From: Phycisphaerae bacterium | Lineage (GTDB): Bacteria > Planctomycetota > Phycisphaerae > JAJVII01 | Reading direction: 5' to 3' | Length of the DNA stretch: 64,000 nt | Assembly: GCA_022072085.1 (NCBI GenBank) | Contig: JAJVII010000050.1 | Span: forward strand, 1 to 64,000 | Shown here: positions 17,677 to 26,235 of the stretch, piece after piece | Layout of the letters: every line of letters starts with the position of its first letter | Position numbering within the stretch: position 1 is the stretch's first letter | The notes under the pieces: model-generated | Told to the model about the DNA's origin: nothing | Seen by the model: only the letters and a program-made list of their open reading frames with translations | Databases searched by the model: none | Made by a program: the position numbers and the translations under genes

Positions 17677-18125
17677 GCCACGGATTTCACGGATTACACT
17701 GATTCAAGAGAGATCTTGAGACAAAGCGCTTCCGATAGAGACTTTCCATGCCGAAGTTCAACAGCAGCCCTACGGGCAGATTGCTCGCCTTCAGATAGTT
17801 CAAGACCTGGGCTACGAAGACGGGCGCGTTTTCCGCCGTCGCTTTCAACTCGATCAACACGGTGTCGTTGACGACCATGTCGGCGAAGAACTTGCCGACC
17901 GGAACGTCTTTGTATTGAACGGGCAATTCCGCCTGGCGTTTCACCTTCAGTCCGCGGCGCCCGAGTTCATGCTCCATCGCCAACTCGTACACCGACTCGG
18001 CGTATCCGCACCCGAGGACCGAATGAACCTCGCAGGCCGCCGCGAGGATTTCCCCGGTGAGCTCCTCGTACGCCAGTCTCGCCATCACGCCCCCTTCCGA
18101 CAGTGTAATCCGTGAAATCCGTGGC
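17677..18125. mobile_element. Inverted-repeat-bounded element carrying a GxxExxY gene
   Basis: Positions 17677-17701 and 18101-18125 are perfect 25-bp inverted repeats. Each arm is made of degenerate 9-base units (CACGGATTT, CACGGATTA, CACTGATT). The only gene inside is the GxxExxY gene, whose stop codon at 17687 lies within the left arm and whose ribosome binding site lies between its start and the right arm. The unit of 449 bp interrupts a same-strand gene cluster. No transposase and no obvious target duplication are seen. Confidence 0.65.
17687..18088 (-). CDS. GxxExxY family protein
   Basis: 133 residues from GTG 18088, or 132 from the adjacent ATG 18085; GGAAGG lies just upstream. The defining motif is in [13 protein letters not shown] (G-x-x-E-x-x-Y). 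[15 protein letters not shown] is a PD-(D/E)xK-like nuclease core, and [15 protein letters not shown] with VGLLLNFG completes the family pattern. The family is widespread in environmental bacteria, often in several copies, and has no established function. Here the last codons (QCNP and stop) are encoded by the left inverted repeat, which suggests that gene and repeats move or are copied as a unit. Confidence 0.88.
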   Translation of the reverse strand: MMARLAYEELTGEILAAACEVHSVLGCGYAESVYELAMEHELGRRGLKVKRQAELPVQYKDVPVGKFFADMVVNDTVLIELKATAENAPVFVAQVLNYLKASNLPVGLLLNFGMESLYRKRFVSRSLLNQCNP

Positions 18126-18134
18126 TAAGCCTCA

Positions 18135-18935
18135 TTATCCCAGCTCCGCTTCGTAAGCCGAATCGATGCAACAGGTGGCGCCGAGCAGGTCGCTCAGGGG
18201 GTCGTCGAATTCGCCGGCGAAGCCGAGGTGGCTGTGGCGGCGCCAGCCCTCCGCCAGTTCGAACCGGCCGCTCATCGAGCCGACCTGGCGGGCCATGCGA
18301 GTCATCTCATCGAGGTAGGCGTCCATGCCCTGGCTGACGTCCAGCCACTCCTTCTGCGAGCGGTGGCAGGCGAGCATCGCGCTCTTGCGTTCGATGACCG
18401 GGCCGATGTCCACGAACTGCCCGGGGCGGACCCGCCGCCGCATCCCGTCGCGCAGGCCGTGCGGCAGGGCGTGATAGAGCACGCACGCCCCGTCGGCCGG
18501 CGGCGTCGGCGGGTCGGTTGCGAAGTTGCGCATGCCGCGGCAGAAGGCGGCCGTCACCAGCAGCCGGCAGGCGTTGGTGTGGTCCTCCATGTAGTCCTGC
18601 GGCGAGGGGACCAGCATGATCGTCGGGCGCACCTGCCGCACGACCGCAGCCACGCGGGCCAGCGTCGGGGCGTCGTAGAAGATCGCGATGTCGTCGCACA
18701 GCGGCCCGTGCCAGGTCGCCCCGGCCAGGTCGGCCGACGCCCGGGCCTCGGCCCGGCGCGCCGCGACGATCGCGTCGCGGCCCAGCGTGGCCGTGCCGCA
18801 GTGGCCGTTGGCGATGTTGAACATGTGGATGCTCGCGCCCGCGTTGCGCAGGCGGAGCAGCGTGCCGGCCATCATGAACTCGATGTCGTCGGGATGGGCG
18901 GCGGCGGCCAGGACGACGGGGTCGGCGGGGGGCAT
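18135..18935 (-). CDS. PIG-L (LmbE-like) zinc deacetylase
   Basis: 266 residues with AGGAGG ahead of the ATG. AAAAHPDDIEFMMAGTL carries the HPDD zinc-binding motif (residues 14-17) and DYMEDHTNAC supplies the later histidine. PIG-L enzymes remove acetyl groups from N-acetylglucosamine conjugates. The 10-base gap to MarC upstream and the NagB-like gene downstream support an amino-sugar cluster. The intended substrate is unknown. Confidence 0.85.
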   Translation of the reverse strand: MPPADPVVLAAAAHPDDIEFMMAGTLLRLRNAGASIHMFNIANGHCGTATLGRDAIVAARRAEARASADLAGATWHGPLCDDIAIFYDAPTLARVAAVVRQVRPTIMLVPSPQDYMEDHTNACRLLVTAAFCRGMRNFATDPPTPPADGACVLYHALPHGLRDGMRRRVRPGQFVDIGPVIERKSAMLACHRSQKEWLDVSQGMDAYLDEMTRMARQVGSMSGRFELAEGWRRHSHLGFAGEFDDPLSDLLGATCCIDSAYEAELG

Positions 18936-18945
18936 GTCGGCCCTC

Positions 18946-19587
18946 CTAACGGATCAGCCCGACGCCGGACAGGGCGTTGAGCAGGAACTGGAAGGCGATT
19001 GCGGCCAGGATCAGGCCCATCACGCGGGTGACGATCCGGATGACGATGGGGTTCATCCAGCGGGCCAGCCGGGCGGCTGCCAGCAGGATCCCCAGGCTCA
19101 GCACCATGATCGCAATGATGCACAGGTGCAGCGAGAGGGCCTGCGTCAGGCCGTCGGCCTTCTGCTGGAGGAGGATGACGGTCGAGATCGCGCCGGGGCC
19201 CGCGAGCATGGGCAGGGCCAGCGGCGTAATGGCGATGTCGTCCTTCTCGGCGCCGGCGTCGGCATCCTCGGCCGTCTGCTGCACCGGCGAGTGGCGGGCC
19301 CGCAGCATGTCCAGGGCGATCAGCAGCAGGATGATGCTGGCGGCCATCTCCATCGCGGGCATCGAGATGCCCAGGAAGCGGAACAGCAGCCGCCCGGTCA
19401 GCGCAAAGACGACCAGGCATCCGCAGGCGACCAGGCAGGCCAGCGCCGCCATCCGGGCGCGGGCCCGCTCGCTGTCGTTGGGCGTGATGGCCAGAAACAC
19501 CGGCACCAGCCCGATGGGATCGACGATCACGAACAGCGAGCTGAACGCCAGCAGGATGTATTCGTGAAGCTGCATGGCTGCCTGCAT
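18946..19587 (-). CDS. MarC-family integral membrane protein
   Basis: 213 residues if started at ATG 19587 (an alternative ATG is at 19575). Six hydrophobic segments with the family hallmarks SLFVIVDPIGLVPVFLAITP near the N-terminus, ALPMLAGPGAISTVILL in the middle and IVTRVMGLILAAIAFQFLLN near the C-terminus. The name refers to an old, disproved link to multiple antibiotic resistance; the function is unknown. A polar loop with acidic residues separates helices three and four. Confidence 0.85.
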   Translation of the reverse strand: MQAAMQLHEYILLAFSSLFVIVDPIGLVPVFLAITPNDSERARARMAALACLVACGCLVVFALTGRLLFRFLGISMPAMEMAASIILLLIALDMLRARHSPVQQTAEDADAGAEKDDIAITPLALPMLAGPGAISTVILLQQKADGLTQALSLHLCIIAIMVLSLGILLAAARLARWMNPIVIRIVTRVMGLILAAIAFQFLLNALSGVGLIR

Positions 19588-19613
19588 CGGCCGCCGCGAG
19601 CGGGCGGCGCGCG

Positions 19614-20480
19614 TTACCGGGCGACCTTCTCCCGCCGGCCGCTGGCGACCGACTTCTGCATCGCCTCCAGCACGCGGATCGGGGCCAGGAACCGCTCGTG
19701 GTCGATGGGCTCCACGCCGGTCCTGAACATCTTGACGAACGTCTGGGCTCCGGCGAGGTAGGGGTCCGCGTCGCCCTTGGGGGCGTAGCTGAACTGGCCG
19801 CTCGCCGAGCCGGCGAAGAACTGCCAGCCGCCGGCGTCCTTGGCCTGGAGGTAGCTGGTCACCAGCGGGCCGTTGCGGTACTCCATCGTCACGGTGTGGT
19901 CGGCGCCGCTGTAGCGGTTGACCTGGACCGTGGCGACGTCGCCGCCGAGCAGGTCGATGACCGCGTCCACCTGGTGGATCGCGTAGAAGAACACGCCGCC
20001 GTACTTGCTCTTGATGTCGCACGGGCCGGAGGTGACCAGCCGACGCAGCGGGCCCAGGGCGGCGATCTTCTTCTTCATCCGCCGGAAATCGCGGCCCATC
20101 GCCACGGTCGAGAAGCTGACCACGGGCACGCCGGCCTTGCGGGCCCGGGCCAGGAAGTTGCGTCCCTCCGCGACGCGCCAGCAGAAGGGCTTGTCGACGA
20201 ACATCGGCAGCCGGGCAGCAAGGAACGTCTCGGCCGCCGGCAGGTGGTGCTTGGCGTGGCGGTGGTCGATCATCACGCCGTCGATCATGCCGATCATGTC
20301 CCTGGGCCGCTTGACGATGACGGGGATCTGGCCCTTCTCGGCCGTCTTCGTCGCGAACTCGTCGGTCTCGCCCCACAGCGCGACGACGCGGGCGCCGGGA
20401 ATCTTCTTCTGCACGTTGATGCTGGTGGCGATGGCAGCGGCGTGCGAGTTCTCGGCCCCGACGATTCCGATGCGGATCAT
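19614..20480 (-). CDS. Gfo/Idh/MocA-family oxidoreductase
   Basis: 288 residues with AAGGGA upstream. The N-terminal Rossmann segment IRIGIVGAENSHAAA shows a variant GxGxxx nucleotide loop, followed by LPMFVDKPFCW, the EKP-like motif of this family with D in place of E. HQVDAVIDLLGGDVATVQVN and TVTMEYRNGPLVTSYL form the C-terminal sheet. These enzymes oxidise or epimerise sugars with NAD(P). It is first in a likely minus-strand cluster with MarC and PIG-L. Confidence 0.8.
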   Translation of the reverse strand: MIRIGIVGAENSHAAAIATSINVQKKIPGARVVALWGETDEFATKTAEKGQIPVIVKRPRDMIGMIDGVMIDHRHAKHHLPAAETFLAARLPMFVDKPFCWRVAEGRNFLARARKAGVPVVSFSTVAMGRDFRRMKKKIAALGPLRRLVTSGPCDIKSKYGGVFFYAIHQVDAVIDLLGGDVATVQVNRYSGADHTVTMEYRNGPLVTSYLQAKDAGGWQFFAGSASGQFSYAPKGDADPYLAGAQTFVKMFRTGVEPIDHERFLAPIRVLEAMQKSVASGRREKVAR

Positions 20481-20596
20481 GGCCTGTCCCTTCTTTGGCG
20501 AAGTGGTGACGACGGATCGTGACTACCCGAGCGACAGATTACCGTCGCCGGGCGTCGGATGGAAGGGGCAGGGCGGTCCGGCCTGGAAGCGGCTTC

Positions 20597-21064
20597 TCAG
20601 TCGGCCATCCCCAGGTCCGTCAGGTGCGTGTCCAGCACCATGCCGATTTCTCGCTTGTCGTGCCGGTCGATGTATCCGAGCACCATGCGGACGCGGGAGC
20701 AGCAATCCGACAGCACCAGCCGGTCTTCCAGCCGGCAGTCGTCGAGCATCGCGCGCAGGTTGGACAGGATCGGCTTGAGTTGTCGGTGCTCGTCGGCGAG
20801 CTGGTCCACCCGAGGCGCCATCGTCGGCCGAGCCTCGATCACCTGGGCCAGGTAGCCGCCAACTTCTTCCAGGTCGAAGTGGCGCAGCACGTGAGCGTGG
20901 AACTGCTCGAACGTCGACTTCAGCCGGTCCAGCCATTCCTGTCGCCCGCCCCGCGGCTCGTGCGACAGATCCTCCAGCTCCTGCGTCATCTTCTCGACCA
21001 GCCGGTGCTCATCCAGCAGCCAGCGGGCCGCTTCCAGGAATTTTGGGCTCCGCGTGTTGACCAT
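20597..21064 (-). CDS. Hemerythrin-like HHE domain protein
   Basis: 155 residues from ATG 21064, chosen because AAGGAG lies 7 bases upstream. The helical protein has histidines at family positions: LLDEHRLVEKM, FHAHVLRHFDLEE and LADEHRQLKPIL, giving the HxxE-type ligands for a di-iron site. Likely roles are oxygen or nitric oxide sensing, or iron storage. It is monocistronic in appearance. Confidence 0.75.
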   Translation of the reverse strand: MVNTRSPKFLEAARWLLDEHRLVEKMTQELEDLSHEPRGGRQEWLDRLKSTFEQFHAHVLRHFDLEEVGGYLAQVIEARPTMAPRVDQLADEHRQLKPILSNLRAMLDDCRLEDRLVLSDCCSRVRMVLGYIDRHDKREIGMVLDTHLTDLGMAD

Positions 21065-21238
21065 GACGTGCTCCTTGCTGCGACGGTGTGTTGCCGAGTC
21101 CGACCGGCGGCACGCATGCGCCCCGCGCACGCGAACCCGCGGTTCCGTTCGATTGGCACGCACAAGATGAATCCGGCCGGGCCAGCCGCCCGGGCATGCG
21201 TCGATGTGAACCGTCCGAATCGTCGCGGCTGCGGACGC

Positions 21239-22867
21239 TCAGTGTCCGTGTCCGTTGCCACCGTTGCCGTTGGTGCGGCCGTTGCTGCCGGACCGCGCCC
21301 ACATGACCAGCCCGCCGGTCAGCAGCAGGCCGAGCATCGCGACCGTGCCGAACAGCAGCCAGTGCGACAGTCGCCAGCCGGCCGAGGCGGTCGCGGCGTC
21401 TTCGGGGGCGCCGAACGGCGTCCAGGCGACGTTGCCGCCGTTGGGTCCGCCGCGGGCCATCAGCAGGTCACGGCCGAAATCGCGGGGCTGCATCGTGCAA
21501 GCGCAGTTCTGGAAGACCATCTGCACGAAGTCCCACAGGTCGTTCTCGTCCACCGGCTTGTTGATCACGTTCAGCGCCCGCCCCATGCCCATGATCGGCA
21601 CGAGCGTCGGATTGGCAGCCTTGGGGTCGCGGTCGATCTGCTTGAGCAGGTATTCCTCTCGCACGTCGCGCGGGTCCAGTTCGATCGTCGGCACCTTCAC
21701 GTGCAGATTCTTCTCCGCGTCGGCCCCGACGGCTGCGCAGGCCTTGCGCATGGCGTCGGTCGCCTGGGCGTCGGTTCCCCTGACCAGCAGGAACACCAGC
21801 GCCACTTCGCCCTCGCCGGCGCGCGGGGCGTTGGGGTCGGCCACGCCCGGCTCGGCTCCGAAGACGCCTTCACCGTCAGGCCCCGAGGCGCCCTGGGGGC
21901 CGGCGGCTGCGTCGGGCGGCTCCTGTCCGGGCGTCGCGGTCACGGTCATCTGCTCGGGCTCGTCGCTGCGCGGACCCAGCAGCGTCGTGGCGACCTTGTC
22001 GCGGATCGGCGAGAAGCAGATGCGCTTGAGTTCGTCCACCGACGGGATGCCTGCAAGCGTCGCGACCGTCTCCTGGTCCTGGTTCACCAGCGCGATCCAT
22101 GGCAGGAGTTTGAGTTGGAGCTGGGCGATCAGGTCCGCGTTCTCGCCCGGCTGCCGCACGTCCACGAGCGTCGCGACGTTCAGCAAGGCCAGCGGGCTGG
22201 CCGCCAGGGCCTTCGCCCACTCGCGGGCCAGCGTTTCGGTCGGCGTCGGGTCGGCCTTGGGGTGGTCGGGGTCGTTGGCCTTCAGTTCTTTGTCATAGAT
22301 GATCACGATCCGCGCGGGCATGTGCTGGGGGTCGAGGGCGAGCTTGCTGGGCGCTCCGAACGCCGGCAGTTCGCCTTCCTTCAGCGGGGTCAGGCGGTCG
22401 CGGGCCTCGGCCAGCGACGCGAACCGCGCCGGAACTTCGCGCGGCCGATAGTACGACCCCGCGTCCGGGTCGGGCGCCTCCGACAGCGTCATCGGCTTGC
22501 CCTTGCCGTCCAGCATGACGACCAGCGGGTAGCCGGACAGGCCCATCTGGTCGAGCAACTGGCGGTTGAAGCTCGGCAGCGACATATTGAACGCCGTCGG
22601 CACGAGGTTGATCTCGACGTTGAGGAAGCCGCCCTCGTCCAGCGGCTTGGAGGCCTCGGCGATGCGGGCGTCCCAGGCGGCCGGGTCGAAGTTGCCCGGC
22701 TGCCACGCGGCTACCAGCGCGAAGTATTCACGCTGCCACTGCGTGCGGGCGACGACAAAGACCGGATCGTCGCAGGCGTCGCCGGCCAGCGGGGCCAGCA
22801 GCGCCGTCGCCGCCAGGGCGAGGATTACGGTCTTGAGAACCGGATGGCGGGCGGTATGCTTGCTCAC
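21239..22867 (-). CDS. Exported, C-terminally anchored thioredoxin-like protein
   Basis: 542 residues. The GTG at 22867 is preferred: GAGGTG lies upstream and a signal peptide (VLKTVILALAATALLAPLAG) follows at once. MGLSGYPLVVMLDGKGKP is typical of the thioredoxin-fold strand around the cis-Pro, but no CxxC is present nearby, so redox activity is doubtful. A middle linker rich in Gly, Pro and Glu, a second domain ending in NCACTMQPRDFGRDLL, and a C-terminal helix LSHWLLFGTVAMLGLLLTGGL suggest anchoring in the membrane. It is divergent from the ABC transporter genes and may act in the same envelope process. Confidence 0.55.
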   Translation of the reverse strand: MSKHTARHPVLKTVILALAATALLAPLAGDACDDPVFVVARTQWQREYFALVAAWQPGNFDPAAWDARIAEASKPLDEGGFLNVEINLVPTAFNMSLPSFNRQLLDQMGLSGYPLVVMLDGKGKPMTLSEAPDPDAGSYYRPREVPARFASLAEARDRLTPLKEGELPAFGAPSKLALDPQHMPARIVIIYDKELKANDPDHPKADPTPTETLAREWAKALAASPLALLNVATLVDVRQPGENADLIAQLQLKLLPWIALVNQDQETVATLAGIPSVDELKRICFSPIRDKVATTLLGPRSDEPEQMTVTATPGQEPPDAAAGPQGASGPDGEGVFGAEPGVADPNAPRAGEGEVALVFLLVRGTDAQATDAMRKACAAVGADAEKNLHVKVPTIELDPRDVREEYLLKQIDRDPKAANPTLVPIMGMGRALNVINKPVDENDLWDFVQMVFQNCACTMQPRDFGRDLLMARGGPNGGNVAWTPFGAPEDAATASAGWRLSHWLLFGTVAMLGLLLTGGLVMWARSGSNGRTNGNGGNGHGH

Positions 22868-23063
22868 GGCAGCACCTCGTGCGAGTGGACTGAAAACGGA
22901 GCGACACCGCCCCCGCGGGCGCAGTGCGTCGCTCCAACAACCTATTATATACCCCCGGCCGGGCGTTTTTGTTCCCCTTGTTTCTGTCACGGCCGATTTC
23001 CGGGGGGCGTAGGAAATCAGTGGGGATTCGGCGTATCCGCCCCTGAGAGCAGGAGCCTGAGTC

Positions 23064-24452
23064 ATGTGGACGCGCATCATCTTCAAGGAGCTGTGGCGGC
23101 GCAAGTGGGGGTTCCTCTTCAGCGTGGTGGCCGTGTCGGCCGCCGCCGCCGTCCTGGTGCTGGTGGTCACCGTCTCCGCGAGCATGCAGCAGGCGTTCAG
23201 AGGGGCGACCCTGGCGACCAAGCAGAACCTGATGGTGGTGTCGGCTGACGCCGACCCGCAGAAGTTCTATCGCGGCGACCTGGGCAGCGCGACGATGCCC
23301 GAGAGCGTGATGGACCAGTTGACCGACCGAAGCCGCGTCGTGCAGATCACCATGGAGCCGAAGTACCGCGCGGACGTCGAGCACATGGAAGTGATGAAGA
23401 TCGACGACCCGCGCTACGTCAACCGCGAGCCCGTGCCCCGCAACGTCTACTACTACCCCGTCCCGGACCTGGGCAGCCACTTCCAGGCCGAGTTTCAGAC
23501 CGTTGCCACGATCACGCTGGGCGGCAGGACCTTCGACGGCGCCCTGCTGACCGGCCAGCGCGAGGAGGAAGGCCGCCGCACCCCCAGCCCGGGCGGCGAG
23601 AACAGGGAAGCCGGCGGCGAGAAACGCGAAGGCGGCGAGAAGGGCGAGGGCGGCGGGGAGAAGAAGCAGCTGGTCACCCCCGCGCCGCCGGGCCATGCGG
23701 CCCTGGGCAAGGCCATCGCCCAGGCCCTGGGCGCCAAGGTCGGCGACACGATCGAGGCGGCCTCGCGGCAGCCGGCGGCGACGCGGACATTCAAGATCGC
23801 CAGCATCAAGCCGGCAGCCGGCACGATGGACGACGTGCGCGTCTACGCGGCGCTGGACGATGTGCAGAAGATGCTCAACGCGCCCGGGCGGATCAATCGC
23901 GTGATGATCCTCAGCTGCAAGTGCGACCAGTTGCTCACCTCGCAGATCGCCGACGTCTTCCAGGCGTCGCTGAACATGAATCCCGGCGGGCAGGCCGACC
24001 CCGTCCGCGCCAGGGTGCTCATGTTCAAGGACATCGCCGACGCCCGCGACCGCGTCCGCAACGTCTCGGACAAGATCGTCGGCGTGATGACCCCGACCGT
24101 CGCGGCCATCTGCGTGCTGCTGATCGGCGGATACTTCTACTTCAACGTCCGCGAGCGGCAGCAGGAGATCGGCGTGATGCTGGCCGTCGGCCACACGCCC
24201 GCGCCGATCATCCTGATCCTGCTGGCCAAGCTGCTGATGGTGGCGCTGCTGGGGGCGCTGATCGGCGGCGTAGGCGGCATCTACGTCGCCCGGGCGATGC
24301 GGGCGCCGCTGAACCTGCGGGCCCTGGTCGAGCCCTGGGACCAATGGTGGCAACTGCTCGTCGGCGCCCTGGGCGTCGCGGCGCTGGCCAGCGTCTGGCC
24401 CCTGCTCGTCGCCGGCCGCACGCGGGCCGCCGACATCCTGCGCAACTCGTGA
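23064..24452 (+). CDS. ABC transporter permease, FtsX/MacB type
   Basis: 462 residues with CAGGAG before the ATG. An N-terminal helix (GFLFSVVAVSAAAAVLVLVVTV), a large extracytoplasmic domain with TTGQ-free MacB-like fold, and three C-terminal helices (VMTPTVAAICVLLIGGYFYF, LAKLLMVALLGALIGGVGG, WWQLLVGALGVAALASVWP) are visible. NVRERQQEIGVMLAVG is the conserved coupling segment before helix three. A charged Gly/Glu/Lys-rich insert is encoded at 23559-23668. It pairs with the ATPase gene 56 bases downstream, probably for lipoprotein or lipid extraction. Confidence 0.82.
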   Translation: MWTRIIFKELWRRKWGFLFSVVAVSAAAAVLVLVVTVSASMQQAFRGATLATKQNLMVVSADADPQKFYRGDLGSATMPESVMDQLTDRSRVVQITMEPKYRADVEHMEVMKIDDPRYVNREPVPRNVYYYPVPDLGSHFQAEFQTVATITLGGRTFDGALLTGQREEEGRRTPSPGGENREAGGEKREGGEKGEGGGEKKQLVTPAPPGHAALGKAIAQALGAKVGDTIEAASRQPAATRTFKIASIKPAAGTMDDVRVYAALDDVQKMLNAPGRINRVMILSCKCDQLLTSQIADVFQASLNMNPGGQADPVRARVLMFKDIADARDRVRNVSDKIVGVMTPTVAAICVLLIGGYFYFNVRERQQEIGVMLAVGHTPAPIILILLAKLLMVALLGALIGGVGGIYVARAMRAPLNLRALVEPWDQWWQLLVGALGVAALASVWPLLVAGRTRAADILRNS

Positions 24453-24508
24453 ACCCGACGTCCCGGCTGGGCCGGAGCAACGGAGTCTTTCCTGTGAGCG
24501 AGACAGCC

Positions 24509-25219
24509 ATGACACAGACGGGAACCCGGGCTGTGGCGCCGCCGCCAGCCGCCGGTCCGATGGTGACAGCCGAGAACCTGACGCGGACCTACATCAAGGG
24601 CGCCGAGCGGATCAACGCGATCGACGGTGTGAACCTGACCGTCGCGCCCGGCGAGTTCCTGGCCATCAACGGGCCCTCGGGCTCGGGCAAGACGACGCTG
24701 CTGTTCGCGCTGGCCGGCCTGATCCGTCCGACGTCCGGGACGGTGCGCGTCGCCGGCGTCGAGGTCAGCTCGCAGAGCCCGGCCGCCACCGCCCGGTTCC
24801 GCGCCGAGCACATCGGCTTCATCTTCCAGACGTTCTACCTGGTTCCCTACCTGACCGCAGCCGAGAACGTGATGCTCGCCCAGACGGCCTCGGGCAGCGG
24901 GGCCGACGCCGCGGCGGCCGGTGAACTGCTCAGCCGAATCGGGCTGGGCGAGCGGCTGAGGCACAAGCCGTCGGAGCTGTCAGCAGGCGAGCAGCAGCGC
25001 GTCGCCTTCGCCAGGGCGGTGGTCAATCGGCCACCGCTGCTGCTGGGCGACGAGCCGACCGGCAACCTCGACCAGAAGCGCGGGCGCGAAATCCTCGAGT
25101 TGATCGCCGACTACAACCGCGGCGGCGGTACGGTGATCCTGGTGACCCACAGCGACACGGTCACGGAGTTCGCGTCGCGGCGGATCGACCTGGTCGACGG
25201 GCGGATCATGGGCGGCTGA
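24509..25219 (+). CDS. ABC transporter ATP-binding protein, LolD/MacB type
   Basis: 236 residues from ATG 24509; an in-frame GTG at 24494 with GGAG upstream is an alternative. Walker A is GPSGSGKT, the Q-loop lies in GFIFQTFYLVPYLT, the signature is LSAGEQQR (A for the usual G), Walker B is LLLGDEPTGNLD and the switch His is in VILVTHSD. FYLVPYLTAAENV and the overall length fit the lipoprotein-export/MacB subfamily. It energises the permease encoded just upstream. Confidence 0.88.
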   Translation: MTQTGTRAVAPPPAAGPMVTAENLTRTYIKGAERINAIDGVNLTVAPGEFLAINGPSGSGKTTLLFALAGLIRPTSGTVRVAGVEVSSQSPAATARFRAEHIGFIFQTFYLVPYLTAAENVMLAQTASGSGADAAAAGELLSRIGLGERLRHKPSELSAGEQQRVAFARAVVNRPPLLLGDEPTGNLDQKRGREILELIADYNRGGGTVILVTHSDTVTEFASRRIDLVDGRIMGG

Positions 25220-25248
25220 TCGCCGACCCGAGGGGCGCATCGCCGACG

Positions 25249-25452
25249 TCAGGGGTCTCGCATCACGATCGATTGGCCGACCGAATGCTGCGGCTGCCCG
25301 TCGGGCAGGTGAATCTGCGCGGGCGTGTCGCGGACAGGCATCGGGTCGTCGATGGAAGGGGTGACGCGGCTGGGCCAGAAGGCCAATACCACCAGCAGAG
25401 TGGCGGCTGACGCCAGCAGCAGGTAACACAAGGCGCGCAGCTTCTCCGACAT
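25249..25452 (-). CDS. Small single-span membrane protein
   Basis: 67 residues. AGGGAG lies about 8 bases before the ATG, which supports a real gene. One hydrophobic helix (LCYLLLASAATLLVVLAFW) follows a short basic N-terminus; the rest is a Pro-rich tail that would face the periplasm. No family is recognised. It is convergent with the ABC transporter. Confidence 0.5.
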   Translation of the reverse strand: MSEKLRALCYLLLASAATLLVVLAFWPSRVTPSIDDPMPVRDTPAQIHLPDGQPQHSVGQSIVMRDP

Positions 25453-25535
25453 CAGGCATCTCCCTGGATTCAGCGTATGCAGCGTCCGCCAATAGTTTCC
25501 AATTCAACGCTTCGATGGGCAAATCAGGGCGGGAG

Positions 25536-26195
25536 TTATGGCGAAATCGCGTCTTGCGGGGCAGCCCCGGCGTCCGCCACGCCCGACCGCCGCATCGCAC
25601 GGTCGTGCAGCCGCGAAAGCAGGGCCACCGCCAGCAGCGCTCCGATCAGGGCCATGAGCATGTCCTTCTGCGTGTCCCAGACGTCCCCCTGCGTGCCCAG
25701 GAACGCGTCAGCCGACGCCCCCATAATCATGGCGGCGGCCCACTCGACCAACTCGTAGCAGGCGCTGATCGCCAGGCACGCGCAGACGGTGAGCGTCGCC
25801 AGCCAGCCCCGCCTCAGCGGCGAGGTGCGGACCAGCAGTTCGCGGATGATGATCGCCGGGACGAAGCCCTGGGCGAGGTGGCCGAGGCGGTCGAAGTAGT
25901 TGCGATGCAACCCCAGCCGGTCGCGCAGCCAGTTGAACAGCGGCTCGTTGGCGTAGGTGTAGTGCCCGCCGACCAGGAGGATGGTCGCGTGTGCCAGCAC
26001 CAGGACGTAGACCAGCAGCGAGAACCTGAATCGCGGGTAGGTGATTGCGAGCGCCGCGACGCCCAGCAGCGCCGGCGTTACCTCCAGCCACCACGTCGTG
26101 CGGTCAGCCGGGGCGATGGCCGACCAGATCAGTTCGCCCGCGAAGGCGGCTGCGAGCAGAGCGATCCACCGTCGGCGGGCGGTCGAGTCAGCCAT
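25536..26195 (-). CDS. DUF2238 (YjdF-like) integral membrane protein
   Basis: 219 residues with about six hydrophobic segments. Family hallmarks are HYTYANEPLFNWLRD, NYFDRLGHLAQGFVPA, CYELVEWAAAMIMG and FLGTQGDVWDTQKDM. The conserved acidic and histidine residues face the membrane and the function is unknown. No clear ribosome binding site. It is followed on the same strand by the small membrane protein at 25452. Confidence 0.85.
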   Translation of the reverse strand: MADSTARRRWIALLAAAFAGELIWSAIAPADRTTWWLEVTPALLGVAALAITYPRFRFSLLVYVLVLAHATILLVGGHYTYANEPLFNWLRDRLGLHRNYFDRLGHLAQGFVPAIIIRELLVRTSPLRRGWLATLTVCACLAISACYELVEWAAAMIMGASADAFLGTQGDVWDTQKDMLMALIGALLAVALLSRLHDRAMRRSGVADAGAAPQDAISP

Positions 26196-26235
26196 GCCGT
26201 CATGGTATCAGAGAAAAGTGGACCAGGTCCACTTT

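Noticed and set aside
17677-18125. Classical insertion sequence
   Set aside because: The enclosed gene is a GxxExxY protein, not a transposase, and no target-site duplication is visible; it is described instead as an inverted-repeat-bounded unit.
20519-23248. 909-codon plus-strand open frame across the hemerythrin and thioredoxin-like genes
   Set aside because: It spans two well-supported minus-strand genes and an intergenic region, with no recognisable domain.
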